In this document: positions 49,720 through 60,611 of the stretch, one piece after another | Position numbering within the stretch: the first letter of the stretch is position 1 | Layout of the letters: each line of letters begins with the position of its first letter | Assembly (NCBI RefSeq): GCF_036373705.1 | Contig: NC_089853.1 | Location: forward strand, 1,505,001 to 1,569,000 | Direction: 5' to 3' | Source of the DNA: Amia ocellicauda | Taxonomy: Eukaryota > Chordata > Actinopteri > Amiiformes > Amiidae | DNA length: 64,000 nt | Notes under the pieces: model-generated | Seen by the model: only the letters and a program-made list of their open reading frames with translations | Told to the model about the DNA's origin: nothing | Database searches by the model: none | Program-made: the position numbers and the translations under genes

Positions 49720-49767
49720 TGACCTACTTTCTCCCTGCTGTAACTGTCGCACCACTAACCTACTTTT
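49720..49767 (-). promoter_or_regulatory. BMAL1: Tandem ROR/REV-ERB elements of the BMAL1 promoter
   Basis: The minus strand reads AAAGTAGGTTA (49766-49756) and AAAGTAGGTCA (49730-49720), each an A-rich flank plus a nuclear-receptor half-site, placed 36 bp apart. The first is followed by GTGGTGCGACA. As I recall the mouse Bmal1 promoter, both sites, their order, their spacing and this flank are the same. These elements take RORs (activation) and REV-ERBs (repression) and form the secondary clock loop. An inverted CCAAT box and TGACGT (49771-49780) lie directly upstream. Confidence 0.92.
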
Positions 49768-49917
49768 CAACCAATGACGTCTTCGCAGGGGCCTGCATCG
49801 ACGCTCCAGCCAGTCGGACGGGGCCTTAAACGCATTCAACCAATCACAAGGCGCCTAGCAAAACAAAGACGGTACGTTCAGGTTGATACATAACACAACC
49901 TACGTAATCAACCGGAG

Positions 49918-50062
49918 ACGTAGCCAATGGGAGGGGTCGGTAAAACACGTAGCCAATGGGAGGGGTCGGTAAAACACGTAGCCAATGGGAGGGGTCGGGA
50001 AAACACGTAGCCAATGGGAGGGGTCGGGAAAACACGTAGCCAATGGGAGGGTCCGATAAATA
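49918..50062. repeat. 29-bp minisatellite, 5 copies, CCAAT box in each
   Basis: Five head-to-tail 29-bp units start at 49918, 49947, 49976, 50005 and 50034. The unit includes ACGTAGCCAATGGGAGGGG. Copies 1-2 have TCGGTAAAAC and copies 3-4 TCGGGAAAAC. The fifth diverges after the CCAAT/GGGAGG core. Each unit joins CACGTA, a CCAAT box and a GGGAGGGG GC-type box. It lies about 150 bp upstream of the RORE pair, between BMAL1 and the divergent TBC gene. Confidence 0.95.
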
Positions 50063-50439
50063 AGTAGGAACGCTTTCAGTCTGAGAAAAGGTGACTCGAA
50101 ACGTTGATGAAAACATTCCTGATGTAGCGACGCCCACATCGTTAACTGAATACAGGACAAGAGCGGCAGTTTAATTGACTGACTTTTAAAAACTCAAATC
50201 TGTCCAGTTTGACTTGCTCTTCTGGTACAGTAGCACCTAAGACGACGTATGGATGATTGGGTAACACCTCAATGTGTCAGGTTTAGGAACTGAAACTTTG
50301 TTTAAAAAAGTGAAACCCAGTCAGCGCTAATAAATCCATTGACTTCTTCAATCCATATAATTAATCGTTAAAGTAGAAGCTCTTCACTTTCTCCATCCAA
50401 ACAATGTGGGGAAGCAATAAAAAGGCAAACACAATGCTA

Positions 50440-51000
50440 ACAAAAGTGTAGAATTGAGAACAAGGGCAGTGATGTTCAGACTGTACAATGCACTAGTTAG
50501 AGCTCATCTGGATACTGTGGACAGTTCTGGGCTCCACACTTCAAGAAAGATATCGCTGCTCTAGAGGCAGTTCAGAGGAGAGCAACCAGACTTATTCCAG
50601 GTCTGAAGGGAAAGTCCTACTGAGAGACTGAGGAACTGAACCTTTTCACCCTGAAACAGAGGAGACTACGTGGGGACTTGATCCAAGTCTTCAACATCAT
50701 GAAAGGCATCGACCACATCAACCCAGAGGAGCTTTTCCAGATCAGCTGGGACACACGCACCCGGGGACACAAATGGAAATTGGGCTTCAAGGCATTCGAG
50801 ACAGAAAACAGGAGACACTTCTTCACACAGAGAGGCGTCACAATCTGAACAAACCCCCCAGCGATGTGGCTGAAGAGACAATGTGGGAACATTCAAAAAC
50901 AGACTGGATAGGATCCTTGATCACTGAGTTATTAATGGACACCAAACGAGCACCATGGGCGAATGGCCTCCTCTCGACTGGACACTTTCTTATGTTATAA
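50440..51000 (+). mobile_element. CR1/L2-type LINE 3' fragment, copy B
   Basis: The plus strand encodes decayed reverse-transcriptase C-terminal sequence: [15 protein letters not shown], RRLRGDLIQVFNIMKGIDHI, RTRGHKWKLGFKAF and HFFTQR. It ends near TTTCTTATGTTATAAG. Stops and frameshifts show it is inactive. It closely matches the inverted copy at 28842-29327 and sits between BMAL1 and the TBC gene. Confidence 0.85.
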
Positions 51001-51393
51001 GTTCAGCAACACAAGTAACTTAACGCCACCTATCGGAAATACATTGGATAATATTAGCTAGTGTTTCATTCATTCATAATATGTATTATTAAACTGGGGA
51101 TTAAAGGGTGTCATTCTGTTTTAAAATTAGATTCTAGTATGAACTGGTCTGGCACCTGTTCAACATCCGTGTCGGGTAATTAATGAATCTACGAAGCAAC
51201 GTGTTTCAATGTATTCGATTGGAAGTTGATTTTCAATCCCGACTTTCAATTGGCCGCAGCGCCTGCCAATCAACGCAGCGGCTGGAAAGTAGGAAACGGC
51301 GTCGGATTTGAATTCGCAGCTACTGTGTTCAGCGGCTCAGATTGTGTCCCTGTTTGTTACGCTGCCTTGCGTTTCAAACTACAGCAGGGAATA

Positions 51394-54300
51394 ATGTTAA
51401 GGAGGAGGAGCAGCGCAAGTGGAAGAGTGTCAAAAAGGCGTCCTGTTGTTTTGACATTTGATGAGTTTGGCTTTGCGGAATTCAGAAAGAAAGACATGAA
51501 GCTGCTGCAGCACAGATGTCATGAGTACAGGTACAGGTCTTACACCATCGTGCGCGGCCTGCGCTTCCACGTTTCCTGTTTGTAGTTTGTTACGCGTGTT
51601 TTTTTTACCATTTCGCGGAAGTAAAAACGAACCAACAACAACAGGAGACTGCACTCCGGCTATTAATCAGTGACTTAGTGCAGGAAATGTGTAACGTCAT
51701 GTAATGATTGTGCCTCATACATCATAGCTTGCTTGTGATTTATAAGTTGCTTACCTGCTATTAATATCACACATTATGTAATTATAGCCCATAAAATAAA
51801 AATAATACTACCCGCACAGACTGAACATACTAAAGTGTAGTCTGCCACAACTGCAAAATATGCTTTACAAATAAGTAACTTCTGCGATACAACTTAGTGC
51901 ACTACAGACTGCACAATCCAGTACATTATAGTCTATATCTGGGATCCCCAGCCGGTCGGGACCTCTGTGACCCAATCCCGTTATTGGGTGCCAAGCGATT
52001 CGTTACACACTCCGGTAGAAGCTCCGGTTGACGAGGGTACTGCGGCCATGTGACTGCAGTCCATTTCATGCTGGGATTGTATTTCGACAGCTGCCCCACA
52101 GCAGACTCGGTGAAGGCGAGAGAGCTGTGTGACCTGCTCAGCTACTGGAATGGATCTAGTTTTATCTGCAGAAGCCAGGTGACTTGTTATAGAGATGTAA
52201 ACCCCACCATGTTTTACTGGATTTCACTGATTAGACCCATCACAGTTGCAGAATGAATATTCAAAGAAGACAATAGTAGTTGCTTTCGTGAATACACTGT
52301 TCTTGTGCTATAATCTCTGTTGGAGTTTTGGTATTCGCTGATAAGTGAGTTCCATAAGATTGAAAATGGAAGGAATCTTTCAGTAATATTTATGGACTTT
52401 TAAATTGTGTAATATTATGGTGGTTGTTTGCTAAAGCACAGATTTAAGCCATTGATATATAGTAGTGTTTTTGTCCACGTGATTGTTATGTATATTTAAC
52501 GATTTGTTTTTCAGATTGAACGATATATTAAAATGGGCATTCCACCAGAATTACGTGGTCGTGTATGGAAGTGCCTATTGAATATCCACTCTATGCAGGA
52601 AGCCAATTCGTTTAATTATCAGGTACATTAATGTCTGTGTTATTGTCTTGCTTTCTTATGTTTTATTGCAGACTTGCAATATGTTGTTGTAAATGCACAA
52701 TTGAACCATCCATTTTAACTCCCAGAGCTGATGGGGTGTTCACACCTGCCTGTCTTTTCTAAGACTATTCTATATACAATAAATTTATTTTTATTTTTTT
52801 AAGTTTAGGATAAGAGATTAATGCTTATGTTCCCATCTCTGGAGACCACAAAAGGTTTGCAGCATACCTGTATGCTAGACCTAATATGTACATTAAGTGT
52901 CCCAAGGAGATCCAACTCTCATTCAATCTTATTTGATGTTATCTTCACAGGATCTAGGCCTAACCTTTATTTGAGTAACACATAAAACCACAAAACAGGA
53001 TTTTGCATGTCATCAGTGCAGCTTTACAATTCTATCGGAGACACCGTAGTCTTCAGATATACTTTGAACCTTAATTTTGTTTTGTTTGATATATTAATCA
53101 AATCATTCAGTTAAGGAAATTGATGGATTCATGCCAAAGTTTTAAAAATAAAATGAATAATTGTCTTCCTAAGAAAATAAGTATTTTTACTTGAAACTTT
53201 AGTAAAAACTAAAAACTGCCCTCTTGTTAATACACCATAAACTAGTACATTGTGATGGATATCTTAATGTATGATTGTCATAAAAAAAAAAAAATCAGTG
53301 CTCACGAGTCTTTTAGATTCCACTTCTCACTGTAGATCTCACTGTATGTCCATGGCAAGAAGATTGCATTTAAAAAAACCTGGAGCACACATTCACAGAA
53401 GCCTGAACATTTCTCAAAAGCTTTTCACTATAGTAGAGGAAATAAATAATCACATTCTGGCACTGTATTTAAAATGGTATGTACATTTTGTATTTTTTCT
53501 TTTCTAGAACTGTCTCAAGGAAATTAGGAAGAACCTCGTTGACCTTGGTGTGAGTGAATATAATATCCATTCTGCCATCTCCATTCTGAGTGAAGCTGAG
53601 AATGAAATGGGACACATGAAGGACAGCTCTCAACCCAGGCATGTGTCTGAGCTTTGCAGCAGCGATCTTGTCGTTTTCAAGCAAATCGCTCTTGATCTGC
53701 GTGAGTATCCTTTTGAAATTCTGAATCCTTAAATGCAAAGGGAAGGTTTGGCATTTTAAGTTAATTGTAATTCATTTGTCAAATGATAAAATGGAATCTT
53801 GTTGCACATCAAGAATTCAATATCCCTCTTAAAAAATACAAATCCCCGAAAGGAAATGTGCACCTCTCGTCTTATGTGGAATTGGCTTAAACCTTATTCA
53901 GCTTTAACATTGTTTCTTGGCTTTTTATTTTTTCAGTAAAAATGTTATGATAAATGAGTTGCAAACTTGGAAAGCCTGGTGTGTGTTTAAGAAAACAAGA
54001 TGTCTTGCTGAGAGGGGCACAGTGATCAAGTCCAATCTAATATTGGAGAGCTGTCCCCTCAGACATGCCCCTCAGTTTGCAGGAATGTTCCCCCTGAGAT
54101 GAAGGAAACCTGCTCTGTTAGTTTCCTACAGCTGTAATACTTTTCACCTCTGTATTACTTTTAAAGCCTTTTTTCTTTCACCTTTTCTTAATCAATATAT
54201 CACCTAATCCCAAGATAGACATCTTCGCACCTTGAGTAAATGTGTTAGTTGTTATTTTCCTGCTGCAGTGAGGTAGAGGGGGGTGTTGAAACCTGTTTAG

Positions 54301-57300
54301 AAGATGGTGTGGTCCAGGTATAACTAACTCTGCTTCTTTGCAGAAAGGTCATTTCCTACACATCGCTCCTTGATGGGTGACACCCCCGAAGCGATTGAAG
54401 GACAAGCCAAGCTCTTCCGTGTCCTCACGGCGTACGCAAGGTATAATCCCCAGACAGGGTACAGCCAAGGTGAGGGTGGTGATTAATCATGGATACATCA
54501 TTTTATCTGTGTCAGTTCTGTGGCTCTAATTTGTTAGTCCTATAGGTTCACAATTATTTGAAGTAAATATCCTGACATATGGAAGCAATGAAGGATATCC
54601 TAATACAGAAATCTAGTTACTGTGAAAGATTTACTACATAACCAGCACTATTATATGTCTTTATTTCAGAATCCAAAACTATTGTATAGCTTAAATAAAA
54701 AACAAATGAATATAATAAAGTGTTATGTAGCAGAATGATCTGCTAGCCTGTATCAAGCATTTACAACAATTTAGGATTTTATCTGACTGGCTGGCAGTTT
54801 CTACCACTGTGAGAAATGATCAATTTGTACTGAAGATGTTGGTTTGATTAGTGTTTGAATATGCTGTGGGGAAATAACACTCCAGTTAAGGATAAAATTA
54901 ATGTATTGTGGGTTTAGGGACGGTAGCACTTAAGTTAGGTAATGGTGGGACTGTTTGGACAGTGGAAATTAGTTTCACTTTTCCACCAGAAGTGGGCAGT
55001 GGTGTATAATGTACGAACTGGTGGGCTGTGACAGGCTTTCACATGAAGTGGCCTTGGCTGCACACAACTTGGAAAGAGATGTAAGGAATCGCTGAACGCT
55101 TATCTTTCTACTTTTAAAATGGTGAAATGTAAAACCTTGTGTAAGGCGGGCTCTTCCTGTAAAATATTGTATAGGCTAAATTGTATAGAATAAAGGCAGT
55201 ACTATTTGTGTTGTATTACTATCTCTGTGCCATATCTTTATAACAATCATATTACAAAGTGGACAAAGGTGCATCGTAATCATGATTGTTCCCTCTGTTT
55301 TGTTGGCAGGAATGTCCTACCTAGCTGCTGTGCTCCTGATGAACCTGTCTGAAGAAGAGGCGTTTTGGGCTCTTGTTGCTTTGTTAGAAACGCCTAAATA
55401 TTTATCAGGATTCTTTGATCATTCATTGGATAAGTGAGTTCACGTCACTTCACTGCAAATGCCTCTGCTGATGTACTGACATTACTGCATTGCAGAGCAT
55501 CATTAAGGACAAAAAATAAGAAAATATAATGTATATCTATATATCTTCTCTCGAAGAAGACCCTCCATTCAGATGCATTTTGGTGTACATGCAAAAATGG
55601 CATGCGAGACTCAACTTGGCAGTCTGAAACAAATTAGATTAATAGAAAAAAAATGTACTGATCTTCCTCATGCAAGTTAAGTTAAGGTCCTTGTGTCTTT
55701 CAAAAACACTAAATCCAAAACCTAAAATCTGTGTTCATTGGTGGTGGTGTTTTTCAGGATCCAGTACAATGCCAGAGTGTTTCACCAGCTCCTCAAGCAC
55801 AGGATGCCTAGACTTTCTCGGCACATTGTAAGTAGTGGAGAGCAGGACTTCCCTGTTTCGACACAGTGCATGCTCAAGATATCCAGTACTTTATGTGTAA
55901 CATTTCTGTGGAGTGGATGCTATAAACATTCCTATCCAGAAGTATGGCTTTGAAGGATTTGGTCGCTCTTCTTGGTTTATATAATATTTATAATCATCAA
56001 TGAGTGAAATCTATGTGTATTTGCAATATGATATTTTACATAAAGGGGCTATAATGCAATAAAAAAAACTGCAGCTGAGGACTTGCTCCAAATGTATTGA
56101 CAAATAATGAGTCACTAACCTAATTGATGGCATTTGAATTGGCTTACCTCATGTGGCCTCATTCTACCCTGAGATTGTATGTGTGATTAAAGGGAATGTC
56201 TTTTTGTCATTTAATGCCTCTTGTGATGATGGCACAAGTGCTTTGTTTTGTGTTACCCAGAGGCAGAACTGCAGCCTAACCAGTTAAGATATTTGAATGT
56301 GCATCTTACTTAACGATGCAGCCTTTTCCTGGACTCAGTTGTAGCAAGCAGAGCTGTGGTGCCCTTTTGTTTACTCAGCGACTCACCCCGGAGACACAGA
56401 AGGCATTTACTGCAAATGTTCCAAAAGCTATTTACCATAATCAGTTTGTACCCTGTTTCTGGCTAATGGTCAAATTGTTCTTATGAAAACATTGTAGTGC
56501 AAGAACATTGTGATCTGCACTGGAATAGCAAAATAAACTAGAACGGAAAGCAGTAACTGCAAGTTATCCTAATAGGGGTCACAAAAGACTGAAAAACAAG
56601 CTTAATTTTATTAAAGTGAATCTGATGTAGCAATGGTCATATTTATTCAAACTCTAGTTGCACGTCACCCATAAGTGTCGCAGAAATTAAAAGGGTAAGT
56701 GTTGAAATGATCTTTCACACTTTGAGAATCACCCGAAGGGGGGCAGGGGGGACGGCATTAGGAAACCAAAAGTCAATGGGTGTGAGTGACTCCTTTGGTA
56801 TCTTCTCACTTGTATTATGCTAGTAAAGGGCAAATTACACAAACAAAACAAAACGATTATATCACTTCTCAGAAGCCACTGATTCATTTATGTGGAATGT
56901 TTAAAGTCTTGTATACATCAGTGGGCCCCGTCATGTCCCTGATTTATTCCATGAAGCTGTGGTTTTAGCGAGATACTGCTTGAAATACAGCTTAAGCTCG
57001 CCACCAGAATAGACGTTTATCCCATGAAAGCTGTTTCTTTAATTTGTGATGGTTGACTGTTTCTTAAGGGGTTTAATTCCCCTTAGCTTTGACTCGTTCT
57101 GCGAGACATGCTGCTGTGGAAAATCAACATGTTTGGGGATAGCTAAACCCAAGAGGCTTATAACAACTTCTGTGGACAATTTTAATGTCCCAGTTTCATT
57201 TCTGGTCTAAATTAATATAGTTTGTGCCCTACATTTTACTGCTAACCTGGATCTGTGAAATCAGCCCTAATCATTCTCTAAGGCTTTTAAGTTCTATTTA

Positions 57301-60300
57301 AAGTAATGAAGCTTTTGTTTATTCCAACAAAAACAGGAAGACCTTGGAGTATCATCCTTGCACTATGTGATGCCCTGGTTTCTCACCTTATTCACATCCT
57401 TGCCTTGTTGGGACTCTGTGCTGGCTGTGTGGGACCTCATCATGCTACATGGTAAGAACAGAACTTCCCACTAGCTGTAATCTCCAAATGATTCAGAAAT
57501 CCACACCATCGTATAAGCCCACTGTGGAGATCATTGCAGGGCGTCAAGTGATGCAGCAAGACGCTTTAAAGTCCTCCGGTTGAGATATGGATCTTCATAT
57601 TTTTAAATCGTCCAACTCCATTCCAGAATCTGAAACCTTCTCAGAGTGCCAATACATTTGTGGTCAAGAAGAAAGTTTCATGGGGAAAGTGTCCATAGGA
57701 CCTTCAAAGTCTAACCTTATTACAATAAGTAACTACCGGCATTTGCTAACAAGCTGTGGTTAGCCTCCCAAATGTTACTTTCTCAAGGGCCTGACCTTTG
57801 TGACAATGCAGCACTGCTCCTCTTGACCTTTGCAGAAGTGCAGTATTTTGCAGATTGGAGATGGCCTATCTGGCATTTCTGGAATATCCGCAGAAACAAA
57901 TGGGTCAAACGGTCATTCGGGGTTCTTTAAATGTTTACACTGTTGGTCATTTACTCTGCATGATGTCTGGAGCACATGTTTCATTGAAATGATTTGATTG
58001 AAACCTACATGGAGTATGTTTAAATTGGAAATTATACAACAGACCCACGAGTGTTATGTACAGCCATTATATTTCAACTTAACCTTTTTTTTTGGCTGAA
58101 TGTTCTGATCCAAAATAACCAAATGTATCAAAAGACTTGAGTAATGCTGTACTGTATGTGACCCTAGAGATTTGAAAGATATTCCCAAATCCTCATATTA
58201 ATAAATGTACACAGATGGATCTTGTATGCACTTCTGAGGAATAAATGCTTTTTTATTCTTTTAAAATGCTGTCTTAACATAAGCTGGATGGGTTTTGAGG
58301 GATCGGTTCCATCGATTTGTTTGAATTGAACATTAACTGACTTATTTGCACCCAGTGTGTTGGTTTTGGGCCTTTTGAGACCTGCTAATTATCACTTTCT
58401 CCTTTGTGTAGTTGCCATGAGGAACAAATGTTTAGACATTTTGTCAGCTTAAACTAAAAACATGAACTTAAAGGAAGATGCATTACTTATAACCAGAGTA
58501 TATAACAAAAAAATATCTGTAGACTCAGTGCTGTGAAAGCATTCAAATATACTTGGGCATCAGTTTATGAAGTAGATTTATAAGCCAGGCTTTGTGCGTA
58601 GTCTGTTTGTATGAGGTATGGCTTTTTAGGGCTGTGCTACCTGCTGACAGTCTTGGGCGTTCTTCCCATTCAGAGTACCTTTTTAAGGTAATTTATGCTG
58701 AATGTGGTTCCTTGTAGGAAGTTCTTGTGAAAGCCCTGGAAGAGGACTGATTCAGGACTCTTTCAACAAAAGACCCATAGATATTTATCTGTGGCTCACA
58801 AAGGATCCCATGCAATGTGTGTCACACATCAGTAAGCAAATCATTCTGATAGACTGTTTTCTCATTTTCTATCAATCATCTATTTCTCATTGATAGAGGG
58901 ATCTTCTGGGATGACGGGTTTTCTTTTGTAGTGTCCCTCTAAGTGGGGTCTATGCATTTGACTTCCCCCTCAAAACAATCATCGGAAGCCTGAGAAAAGC
59001 TGAGAGAGGGGAAGTGGGCTGAGGCTGTTTGGATCCAGCTGTAGCCTGTTAAAATAAAATAAGCAGTCTTGTGCTTTCAGTGAATCAATACAGATTTTAG
59101 ATAAACAATTGAAAATGTTTATACTTTTGATTAAAGTACAGAAGCATGTGTTCCTTTAATAATCTTCAAGAAATAAATTGTTAAACTAACCTGTTTCTTA
59201 TAAGGTATTTTTCTTGCGAAGGCTTGGTTAAAATCCTATTTAGGTCAGCAGACTTGGATATTCAATAAGAAATGCTTTGGCACTAATATGACCTCAAAGC
59301 AAAAAATGACAACCACAACAATACATTGAAATGGCTGGAAATCTGATGAGGTCTCGTTGGAAAAAGATCCTGGTAAAACTTAATTAAGGGCCTACAAATG
59401 GCCACTGCTGATGAAGGCTGTCTTGTCAAAACCAAATTATACATTAACAGTTAAAGTCTAAATACTAATTTAAATATCTGTTCCCATGAAACACTTTTTT
59501 TGCAGACGAATATGAGGTTACAACTGTTTTGTCTTTCTTTGTACACCCTAAAATTACAAAACAGAAAGAAAGCAAAGACCTGAGGTTTTAAAACTTTCCT
59601 ATGGACCCTGTGGTTAGCCTGCTATAGCTGAAAAATTGGATTTAGAAAGCTTGCTAAGTGCCGCTGCAGTGCTGCCTCACTGCTGGCCTTTGTCCTGTGT
59701 AAAGAACAATGGTTCCTTTGCTCGGCATATTTGTAACGCCTCACCGCTTTCTTAGAATTAACACCTGGGTGGCAGAATACGAAAACTGAAAAATATCTGT
59801 GATTAATACCCTTGCTATAAAAGAGCCCCTGAAATAAAATCGGGAAAGTGGATTGTCATTATGATAACGAATCTAAGACAATTAAAGTCAGAATTGCACA
59901 CTGTGCTTTATTTGATGTAAATCTCATGTCCCACTTCCTGAATAAAATCTATTATTAATGTTTACTTGAATATATTAAAACAAAAAAATAGTTCCATTAA
60001 CATGTTTTAATGCATTGAGTTTATTTTTACTGTCAAAAGCTGCCACAGCTGATTATGTACTAATGTACTAATGGAGAGCACTTAAAAGCAGAGTGAATAA
60101 TGTTTATTAGGGAGTCTATGTGTGTGTTGATGCCATTGCGATTCCTCTATTGCTGAAGGGTTTTGTTTTGGTGCAAAGCGATCATATGTTGAGTTTCGTA
60201 TGTCAGTCTCAAAGGAGATGCACGGAACACTTTTGATTGTTGACTTTCAATTAAGTATTTTGGGTCACAGATTTCAAAGAAGAACACCTTAATGGCAGAA

Positions 60301-60611
60301 TTATTCCCAAGTTAGTTGGAAATGAGGACAAGCAGAATAAACAAATTCTGCAATAGGATGGGTTTTTCTTTTTTCTCTTAAAGTTGTCTCTGTGAAAAGT
60401 TGTGAATACCTGCTGGAGCCCACTTCAGCTCACTTTTCTTCTTGACCTAATGGCTTGACCGGGGCACTTTTCTGCTTCCTCTCATTTCTGCAGGCGTCTC
60501 GGCTGTTTTCCGCACGGGGCTGTGCATCCTCCAACTGCTGGAGTCTCGGCTGCTGCACATGTCAGACGTGTCTCTGCTGCTGCCCACACTGCTCAGGGTG
60601 CCTGTTGATGT
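51394..60611 (+). CDS. TBC-domain Rab GTPase-activating protein, 3' end outside window
   Basis: Coding exons: 51394-51530, 52091-52178, 52515-52622, 53508-53700, 54344-54469, 55310-55433, 55758-55827, 57337-57451, 60494-60611. All are GT-AG with matching phases, giving 359 aa before the window ends. TBC proteins stimulate GTP hydrolysis by Rab GTPases with an Arg and a Gln finger. Both are present: IALDLQR (Arg177, across the exon 4/5 junction) and GYSQGM (Gln217). The domain starts with MGIPPELRGRVWKCLL (about 83) and continues through EEEAFWALVALLE, MPRLSRHI, MPWFLTLF and VLAVWDLIMLHG. The N terminus (FDEFGF) and overall pattern resemble the USP6NL/TBC1D10 group, but I cannot name the member. 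The junction of exons 1 and 2 is the least certain. I find no tenth exon before 64000. Confidence 0.88.

Noticed and set aside
49918..50062. CRISPR-like array
   Set aside because: The units are contiguous with no unique spacers, in a vertebrate genome. It is a minisatellite.
49900..50160. Proline/Tyr-rich repeat protein on the minus strand (SHWLRVFPDP-type repeats)
   Set aside because: Direct translation of the 29-bp minisatellite. The repeat length is not a multiple of three, so frames change with each copy. It is promoter DNA, not a gene.
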